Source: DASUGC01 sp035606665
Lineage (GTDB): Bacteria; Acidobacteriota; Vicinamibacteria; Vicinamibacterales; SCN-69-37
Direction: 5' to 3'
Assembly (NCBI GenBank): GCA_035606665.1
Contig: DATNEY010000033.1
Location: 1-64,000 of the forward strand
Length of the DNA stretch: 64,000 bases
Shown: positions 57,944 through 64,000 of the stretch, piece after piece
Numbering within the stretch: the first letter of the stretch is position 1
How the letters are laid out: every line of letters starts with the position of its first letter
Notes under the pieces: generated by a model
What the model saw: only the letters and a program-made list of their open reading frames with translations
Database searches by the model: none
Told to the model about the DNA's origin: nothing
Program-made: the position numbers and the translations under genes

Positions 57944-58040
57944 CCGTGTCGATCTGCGCCGCGCCCGTTCGACGTCAAGATAGAGCGGCAGATTTGGGGC
58001 GCCCGTCGGCGTCTACCGGACCGCGAGCGAGGATTGAACC

Positions 58041-58418
58041 GTGCGCTACATGATGTTCATCAAACACACCGAGGACTACCAGGGCAGAGAGGTTCCGGCC
58101 GGCCTTTATGAGGCGATGGGGAAGTTTGTCGAAGCCGGATTCAAGAGCGGCGTGCTCGTCAGTACCGCCGGCCTGATGCCCACCGCGAAAGGGCACCGCG
58201 TCGCGCTTCGCGCGGGAAAGATCAGCGTCATCGATGGCCCCTTTACGGAGTCGAAGGAAATCGTCGGGGGCTTCGCGATCATCGACGCGAAATCTGAGGC
58301 CGAAGCGCTCCGGCTCGCAACCGAGTTCATGGAGATCCATCGCGTGCACTGGCCCGAGTTCGAGGGCGAGTGCGAAGTCCGGCCGTTCGAAGCCGAGGCT
58401 CAGCCGCAAGGACTCTGA
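58041..58418 (+). CDS. YCII/DGPF-domain protein
   Basis: 125 residues. MRYMMFIKHTEDYQ, the DGPFTESKEIVGGFAIID core and HRVHWPEFEGECEVRPFE are the DGPF family. These small enzyme-like proteins usually lie with ECF sigma factors; here the nearest sigma is 10 kb away. Function unknown. Confidence 0.93.
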   Translation: MRYMMFIKHTEDYQGREVPAGLYEAMGKFVEAGFKSGVLVSTAGLMPTAKGHRVALRAGKISVIDGPFTESKEIVGGFAIIDAKSEAEALRLATEFMEIHRVHWPEFEGECEVRPFEAEAQPQGL

Positions 58419-58451
58419 TCCAGTGCGGAGTGCGGAGTACTTCGCACTGAT

Positions 58452-60230
58452 CTATTCGACGTTTTCTGAGACCGTCTGGAGAATCTTCGTTTCCCGTCGC
58501 TGCAGCAGCCGGCCGGTCGGCGCAAGCGTCTGCCAGTAGATCAGCCCTGTCACAGCCGCGAAGATGGCCGAGAGCACCAGGTTCACGGGCGCGGCGGGCG
58601 CGTAGCCGAAGCGCTCGAGCAGATAGCCCGTCAGCGGCGGGATGAACGTGGGTGTCAGGAAGACCGGCAGCGAGAGCTGGCAGATCACGAAGACCAGCAT
58701 TGCCAGTCCGGGCATCTTCGTCGGCTTCATCGAACCGGGCTGGATGCGGTAGGGGACCAGGATCGACATCACGTTTCCCGCCATTGCCGCGCAGAGCACC
58801 GCCACGACAAGTTGCAGCAGCGACGCCAGCCAGGCGAGCGGTGACAGCCGAAGGAAGACGGCGAGGATCGTCACGAGGATCACGGCCGCGCCGGCGGCGA
58901 CCGGAAACGCCGCGAGATTCTTGCCGAGCAGGATCTTCCACCGCTCCACGGGCGACAGCGCGTAGGCGCGGAATCCGTCGCGATCGAACCCGAACTGGTT
59001 GGCGACCAGTCCGACCATCATGAACATCTGGAACACGACGATGCCGGTCGCGATGAACGGCCCGGCTGCCGCCGGAAGGTCACTGCCGGATCGGAAGAGT
59101 AGCGGCCCGCCAACGATGAGCGTCACCAGAAACGACGAGCCCCACTGCATCTTCATTTCAGGCGCGCGCAGCATCGCCTGGAAACTCGCGAAGCCGATGG
59201 CCGCCGCCTCTTCGGGCACGCCTGGCAGGCTTCTCTCGATGAATGCGGTCCGATCCCGCACGCCGCCAGGCGCGCGCGGCTGGCTCGCGGTTCCGGCCGC
59301 GGTTCCCGGACTCGCGGTAACGACCGCGCTCGCGCGCCCGCCGGAATCGCCGGTGTAGAAACGCAGTGTGCTCGCGTATGCGCGCCTCAAGCCAAGCGCG
59401 CCAATGCCGGCGCACCCGATGAAACCGAGCAACGCCGGAAACGGCCGGCCCTCCGCGAGCGGCTGTGCGCCCGCCGATACCCAGAGCGGCGGCACCGCCA
59501 GCTGCCACTTCAGCAGCGACCGCATCTCGGCGAGCTTCTGCTCATTGCGTGCCTCTTGCTGCTCGCGTGGCTCCGATTGCCTGGCCTTCCGTTCCTCCTT
59601 GCTTTCCCGGTTGATCAGGTTGAAATAGATATTGGGTGCCTGCGCGATCAGCACGAAGGCAGCCGTGAGTCCCATGATGATCGCGCGCCGCCGGCGCGGA
59701 TTGCTCATCAGCGTCGCGAGCCAGCCGCGCAGGAGGTACGTCCACGCCGAGATCATGAACACCATCGAGAGCGCCAGCGGGATCATCAGCAGCAGCAGCG
59801 GCCCGCGCGAGAGCGCGAGCCCGATCGAGAGCCCGACCGAGGCGGGCACGTAGAGCAGGACGCTGATCGACAGAAGCGATGCGACGTAGTTGACGACGAA
59901 GATCTGGCCGAGCAGCACTGGCAGGTGCATCAGACGCGCGAGGTCGATGGTCTCCGATCGCTGGAGCTCGCTGATGAGGCCGATGAGCCAGAAGAACAGG
60001 AATCCGACGGTGAGGCCGAGCCACACCACCATGACGATTTCCGGTTCTACATCGTCCAGCCCGTAGTAACCCGCGACGAAGCCGATGCCCAGGCCTGCGA
60101 TCGACGCCACGATCGTCCCGACCGCGACGATGGCGGCGATGGCCGCGCCAATACCGCCGCCCTTCGCCCACTGATTGCGGGTGAGACGCCAGCGGAGCCA
60201 GAGGATGGTCTGAAGCTGCGGCCAGTTCAT
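58452..60230 (-). CDS. ABC transporter permease
   Basis: 592 residues with about 10-12 membrane helices, including the ABC-2-type segments QLVVAVLCAAMAGNVMSIL and VLSAIFAAVTGLIYW. A hydrophilic loop at 198-260 and an Ala/Gly-rich stretch around 305 split the protein. Coupled to the ATPase gene at 60237, which ends 6 bp upstream. Substrate not predictable. Confidence 0.88.
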   Translation of the reverse strand: MNWPQLQTILWLRWRLTRNQWAKGGGIGAAIAAIVAVGTIVASIAGLGIGFVAGYYGLDDVEPEIVMVVWLGLTVGFLFFWLIGLISELQRSETIDLARLMHLPVLLGQIFVVNYVASLLSISVLLYVPASVGLSIGLALSRGPLLLLMIPLALSMVFMISAWTYLLRGWLATLMSNPRRRRAIIMGLTAAFVLIAQAPNIYFNLINRESKEERKARQSEPREQQEARNEQKLAEMRSLLKWQLAVPPLWVSAGAQPLAEGRPFPALLGFIGCAGIGALGLRRAYASTLRFYTGDSGGRASAVVTASPGTAAGTASQPRAPGGVRDRTAFIERSLPGVPEEAAAIGFASFQAMLRAPEMKMQWGSSFLVTLIVGGPLLFRSGSDLPAAAGPFIATGIVVFQMFMMVGLVANQFGFDRDGFRAYALSPVERWKILLGKNLAAFPVAAGAAVILVTILAVFLRLSPLAWLASLLQLVVAVLCAAMAGNVMSILVPYRIQPGSMKPTKMPGLAMLVFVICQLSLPVFLTPTFIPPLTGYLLERFGYAPAAPVNLVLSAIFAAVTGLIYWQTLAPTGRLLQRRETKILQTVSENVE

Positions 60231-60236
60231 GCGGGC

Positions 60237-61001
60237 TCAGCCCTCGAGCCAGCTCAGCTTCGGTTCTGAGTCTGGGCCGCTGCCGACGACCGAGAGGAAC
60301 GTGTCTTCGAGGGAGCCGGCCGCTCTGAGGGCGTCCATGCGGCCCTGATGCACGAGGTGGCCCCGCGCGATGATGCCGACGTCGGTGCAGAGCTTCTCGA
60401 CGATCTCGAGCACGTGTGATGTGAGGAACACGGTTGCGCCGTGGCCGACGGTCGCTTTGAGCGTGTCGCGCAGCACGCGCGACGCCACGGCGTCCACGCC
60501 CTCGAAGGGCTCATCGAGGAACAGCAGGTCGGGATTCGGCAGCAGCGCCGACGCGAGCGCCAGCTTCTTCTTCATGCCGTGCGAAAACTCCATCGTCAGC
60601 TTGCCGCCGTCCCTGACGAGATCCATCATCGACAGGAGCTCATCGGAGCGCTTGCGGATCGTGTCTGGCGGCAGGCCGTACATGCGGCCGACGAACGTCA
60701 GGTGCTCGCGCGCCGTCAGGTTGTCGAAGAGCGCAAGATTCTCAGGGACGACGCCGATGCGGCGCTTCACCGCCAGCGCTCGCGCCGGATCGCTCACGTC
60801 CTCGCCAAGGATCCGCATCACGCCGCTCGTCGGCGCGAGCAGGCCCGTCAGCATCTTGATCGTTGTGGACTTGCCGGCGCCGTTCGGCCCGAGGAAGCCA
60901 TAGAAGCAGCCCCGCTCCACGCGCAGTGAGAGGTGATCGACCGCGCGAAACGTGCCGAAGTCACGGGTCAGGTCGGTCGTATCAATCGCTGGGGCAGACA
61001 T
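60237..61001 (-). CDS. ABC transporter ATP-binding protein
   Basis: 254 residues from ATG 61001. Walker A GPNGAGKST, signature MEFSHGMKKKLALASALL (a weakly standard signature with SHGMKK), Walker B LLFLDEPF and the H-loop TSHVLE are present. It is of the ABC-2 exporter type (ALFDNLTAREHL). Paired with the permease downstream. Confidence 0.93.
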   Translation of the reverse strand: MSAPAIDTTDLTRDFGTFRAVDHLSLRVERGCFYGFLGPNGAGKSTTIKMLTGLLAPTSGVMRILGEDVSDPARALAVKRRIGVVPENLALFDNLTAREHLTFVGRMYGLPPDTIRKRSDELLSMMDLVRDGGKLTMEFSHGMKKKLALASALLPNPDLLFLDEPFEGVDAVASRVLRDTLKATVGHGATVFLTSHVLEIVEKLCTDVGIIARGHLVHQGRMDALRAAGSLEDTFLSVVGSGPDSEPKLSWLEG

Positions 61002-61069
61002 GACAGTTGAGGGTGGAGGATATCCCAAGCACGTCTCAACTCCAGACGGTCGCGGCTATTATCAAGGTC

Positions 61070-62431
61070 ATGTTGAAGAAGCTGGTTGCGTTTGGACTTC
61101 CGCTCTTTGGTCTGGTGGCGTACCTTTCGGCGCAGGCCGGGCCGTCCTGGCTCGATGCGTACCGGCCAGCCGCCGATCGACTGGTCAGGGAGTCGCAGTC
61201 GACTGACTTCGCGTGGCAGAGGCTCGCTGAAGTCACGGACACGTTCGGACCGAGGATCTCGGGATCCGAAGCGCTCGAGCGGGCGATTGACTGGGCCGTC
61301 GCAAAGATGAAGGAGGACGGCCTCGAGAACGTGCGCAAGGAGCCGGTACTCGTGCCCAAGTGGGTGCGCGGGCGAGAGAGTCTCGACCTCGTGGAGCCGG
61401 TCCGCCAGCCGTTGCCGCTTCTCGGTCTCGGGAATTCCGTCGGCACGGGCCCTGCCGGAGTCGAAGGCGACGTCATCGTCGTGAAGGACTTCGACGAACT
61501 GACCGCTCGCGCCTCCGATGTGAAGGGCCGCATCGTGCTGTTCAACGCGGTCTTCACCAACTACGGGGCCACGGTTGCGTACCGGCGGGACGGCCCGTCG
61601 CGCGCGGCCGCGCTCGGCGCCTCCGCGGTCCTCATTCGCGCCGTCGGCCCGATCGGCCTGCGAACGCCGCACACCGGCGCGACGGTCTACGCCGATAATG
61701 CGCCCAAGATCGCCGCAGCCGCGATCAGCGCCGAGGACGCCGACCGCTTTCAGCGGCTGCAGGCCCGCGGCGTCAAGATCCGGGCCCGGCTCAACATGGA
61801 AGCGCGCTTCGACGGGGACTCGACTTCCTACAACGTCGTCGGCGAGCTTCGCGGACGCGAGTTGCCGAATGAAATCGTCGTCGTCGGCGGGCACTTCGAC
61901 TCCTGGGATGTCGGCGCCGGCGCGAGTGACGATGCCGGCGGATGCGTCGTCACGTGGGAAGCGCTGCGGTTGATGAAGAACCTCAACCTCCGGCCGCGCC
62001 GCACCGTGCGCGTCGTCCTGTTCACCAACGAGGAGAACGGCTTGCGCGGCGGCAACGGTTATCGCGACGCGCACAAAGCCGAGCTCGCCAACCACATCAT
62101 GATGCTCGAGTCCGACGGCGGCGTCTTCGATCCAGACGGCTTCGGTTTCACCGGTCCCGACGATGCGCGCGGAACCGTGACGGCGATCGCGTCACTGCTC
62201 AAGGGGCTCGGCGCGTCGGCGATCGCGGCCGGCGGCGGTGGCGCCGACATCGGCCCCTCGGCCGAGGCCGGCAAGATCCCGGTCATGTCCCACAACGTCA
62301 AAGGCGACTATTTCCTGATCCACCACACGCCCGCCGACACGATCGCCCGCATCACGCCGAAGCAGGTCTCGGACAACGCGGCGGTGATCGCAGTCATGAC
62401 CTACATCGTCGCGGATCGAGGGCTCAGATAG
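61070..62431 (+). CDS. M28-family aminopeptidase (exported)
   Basis: 453 residues from ATG 61070, with a signal peptide (LVAFGLPLFGLVAYLSAQAG). The protease-associated region (about 110-210) precedes the M28 domain, whose metal ligands appear as GGHFDSWDVGAGASDDAGG (His, Asp), FTNEENGLRGG (Glu pair), and ESDGG; HHTPADT near the end gives the last His. Two-zinc aminopeptidase, periplasmic or secreted. Confidence 0.92.
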   Translation: MLKKLVAFGLPLFGLVAYLSAQAGPSWLDAYRPAADRLVRESQSTDFAWQRLAEVTDTFGPRISGSEALERAIDWAVAKMKEDGLENVRKEPVLVPKWVRGRESLDLVEPVRQPLPLLGLGNSVGTGPAGVEGDVIVVKDFDELTARASDVKGRIVLFNAVFTNYGATVAYRRDGPSRAAALGASAVLIRAVGPIGLRTPHTGATVYADNAPKIAAAAISAEDADRFQRLQARGVKIRARLNMEARFDGDSTSYNVVGELRGRELPNEIVVVGGHFDSWDVGAGASDDAGGCVVTWEALRLMKNLNLRPRRTVRVVLFTNEENGLRGGNGYRDAHKAELANHIMMLESDGGVFDPDGFGFTGPDDARGTVTAIASLLKGLGASAIAAGGGGADIGPSAEAGKIPVMSHNVKGDYFLIHHTPADTIARITPKQVSDNAAVIAVMTYIVADRGLR

Positions 62432-62440
62432 TACGGAGTT

Positions 62441-62704
62441 GGTTCAGGGTGCCAGGTTCAGGGTTCCAGGTTCGCTGATTCGGTTCCTCATTCCCGGTTC
62501 GACGCGGGAGTGAAACAGGAACCGTAAAGGCGAACGCGGAACCGTAGAGGCGAACGCTGAACCGTAAAGGCGTACCCTGGACCGTAAAGGCGTACCCTGG
62601 ACCGCAGAGGCGTACCCTGGACCGTAGAGGCGTACCCTGGATCGTAGAGGCGAACCCTGGATCGTAGAGGCGAACCCGGAACCCTGAACCCGACTCCCTG
62701 AACC
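62441..62704. repeat. Inverted-arm element with a 20-bp tandem array
   Basis: Left arm 62441-62467 and right arm 62678-62704 are 27-bp inverted copies differing at 3 positions, both built from GGTTCAGGG words. Between them eight 20-bp units (62518-62677; general form TGGACCGTAGAGGCGTACCC) run head-to-tail with variation at four or five positions. No ORF. Between 62468 and 62517 nothing is recognised. Confidence 0.85.
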
Positions 62705-62720
62705 GATCCGGCGTCTGCGC

Positions 62721-63788
62721 TTAGAGCGCGACGCGGTGCCGTCCCGAGTGCAGGTGATTCATCGTCTGCACGGTGACGAGGATCGTGAAGTCGAGGCGCG
62801 TCCGATCAAGCGGGAACTTGAGGCGCAGGCCGAGCTCGCTGGCGCGGGCAATCATGTCTTCGATGACGCGGTCGATTGTGTATTGATACGAACCGGTCCA
62901 TTCGGCGACGAGGCGGCGGACATCGCGGCGGATGGACTGGATGACGCGTGAGGCTTTCGGGTTCTTCGCGTACTCCGCGTCGGCGGAGAACAGCCGGCGG
63001 AGATCGCGATCGTAGAAGTTGGGGTAGTCGATGCCGTAGTGCGCGCGCTTCTTCGCGTAGTGCTTGCGGAGCGTTGTCCGGAGCCGCTCGAGCGGTTCGA
63101 CCCTGCGTCGCGTCGACACCACGGGTTTTCTGCCCGCGATCTCGCGCATGAGCTCGTCCATGTATTCGAGCTTCCGGAGCGCGGGCCAATCCGAATACCG
63201 CACGCGCCAGTCGCCGTCCGGATTGAGCCACACGGCAAACGTCTCCGCAAAGTCTTCATCCGGATGGCTTTGCGCATACCAGCTGTCCAGGTGCAGGACG
63301 AAGCTCTTTGAGTAGGGGCGCGGCAAATAGAAGTCCGGGTACTCGACCGACGGCGATCCGAAAACCCTGCGGCGCTTGCCGCGCTTGCGCAGGTCATAGG
63401 CGTTGTCGAACGCGTGGCCGGCTTCGTGACGGAGGATCTTGATGCACCAGTCGGGGGTGCCGCCTTCGACCTCGAGCATCTGCGCGCGCTCGAGGCGCAT
63501 GAGGCGCGGGTGCGCGAGATAGAAGGGAATCGCGACGCCTGGAACGCCGTCGGGCGAGAACCATTCGGCCGACAGCCAGTAGTGGGGACGGAAGGTGAGG
63601 CCGCGCCCATCGAGCTCGCGATGGAGGTCCGCGAGCCGGTCCTCGAGCCAACTGCCGTCGATCGTGACGCCCAGGTCGCAGAGCCGGACGTCCAGCAGCG
63701 CTTCATCCGGGAAGTCCACCCAATCAGGCGTCGGCCGTGCCGGCGCATTGCCGGCTGCGGAAACAGGCTCGTCGGGCTCTCGGGTCAC
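62721..63788 (-). CDS. Putative zinc-binding metallopeptidase
   Basis: 355 residues from GTG 63788. The zinc motif HEAGHAFDNAYDLRKRG (His121, Glu122, His125) is followed about 55 residues later by PDEDFAETFAVW, where Glu182 is the likely third ligand. This two-part site matches the Pfam family of putative zinc-binding metallopeptidases (PF15887 type). The C-terminal 150 residues are helical. Export signal not evident, so cytoplasmic location is possible. Confidence 0.8.
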   Translation of the reverse strand: MTREPDEPVSAAGNAPARPTPDWVDFPDEALLDVRLCDLGVTIDGSWLEDRLADLHRELDGRGLTFRPHYWLSAEWFSPDGVPGVAIPFYLAHPRLMRLERAQMLEVEGGTPDWCIKILRHEAGHAFDNAYDLRKRGKRRRVFGSPSVEYPDFYLPRPYSKSFVLHLDSWYAQSHPDEDFAETFAVWLNPDGDWRVRYSDWPALRKLEYMDELMREIAGRKPVVSTRRRVEPLERLRTTLRKHYAKKRAHYGIDYPNFYDRDLRRLFSADAEYAKNPKASRVIQSIRRDVRRLVAEWTGSYQYTIDRVIEDMIARASELGLRLKFPLDRTRLDFTILVTVQTMNHLHSGRHRVAL

Positions 63789-63879
63789 GTGTCCAATCGC
63801 CAGTGGACTTATCGACTTATCATAGTCGCCGCTTCTTACAGGGCGCGGCCGGGTATGCCGGCGTGGCCAGGAGGACCTC

Positions 63880-64000
63880 ATGACAGCGTTTCGGCAAGTC
63901 GCGACGGGTCTCGCCGTCGTCATCGGCCTTGGCGGATCCGTGATGGCACAGTCACCGTCGGGCGCACCCGCCGCAACCGCGAAGAAGGATCAGGCCCAGG
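63880..64000 (+). CDS. Exported protein, N-terminal part (cut by the window end)
   Basis: ATG 63880 preceded by AGGAGG at good spacing. The first 40 residues are a signal peptide (QVATGLAVVIGLGGSVMAQ) followed by a Pro/Ala/Lys-rich segment. The rest lies outside the window, so no family can be named. Confidence 0.75.
   Translation, partial: MTAFRQVATGLAVVIGLGGSVMAQSPSGAPAATAKKDQAQ

Noticed and set aside
62518..62677. Possible CRISPR array
   Set aside because: The 20-bp units run head-to-tail without unique spacers, and no cas genes are nearby.

Overview
The window is high-GC bacterial chromosome, densely packed, with genes on both strands and many 1-17 bp start/stop overlaps. It encodes lipid A enzymes (LpxD, LpxB), many exported proteins and outer-membrane-type proteins, so the host is Gram-negative. 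Paired M16 peptidases, carboxypeptidase-regulatory-like secreted proteins, a large sortilin/BNR-repeat protein, ECF sigma/anti-sigma modules and an M56-TonB fusion next to BlaI together suggest an Acidobacteriota member (Vicinamibacteria-like). That placement is inference; there is no rRNA gene in the window to confirm it.

Layout. 0.1-2.7 kb: an aminotransferase, an exported beta-rich protein and a 3D-domain protein. 2.7-9.2 kb, minus strand: tRNA-Val, thrS, infC, rpmI, rplT, then a decayed remnant where pheS-pheT would be expected, a coiled-coil gene, zapA, a 6S RNA gene abutting thiL, and a truncated IS1595-type transposase with an intact terminator. 9.3-22 kb: an S41 protease diverging from ruvX-mltG; blaI plus an M56-TonB fusion; a minus-strand run of hsp20, ymdB, xseA, xseB, ispA, tlyA and nadK; a second, divergent hsp20; gatC-gatA. 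22-36 kb, plus strand: S1/P1-like nuclease, KHE1-like protein, lpxD, two M16 peptidases, lpxB, three coupled exported proteins including a matrixin, acnA, queG, a pilin-like gene and yqgE. 36-48 kb, minus strand: three large exported proteins, then an ECF sigma, anti-sigma and two exported HEAT-repeat proteins; a plus-strand four-helix-bundle gene sits between these groups. 48-64 kb: rhomboid protease, epimerase, SulP transporter, aat/apaG, an aconitase-superfamily enzyme with permuted domain order, TerC-ChaN, an ABC exporter, an M28 peptidase and a zinc metallopeptidase.

The most unusual signals are three. First, the wrecked pheST locus: PheS N-terminal and PheT C-terminal pieces are joined with frameshifts inside an otherwise conserved translation operon. 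Second, a recurrent architecture of intergenic elements: two inverted arms built from short repeated words, with different words at each locus. These arms enclose either a short spacer, a 20-bp tandem array, or, in one case, a four-helix-bundle protein gene. Third, regulatory and RNA features readable directly from sequence: 6S RNA whose terminator runs into the thiL start, a BlaI-type operator on a near-leaderless promoter, and a non-AUG infC start.
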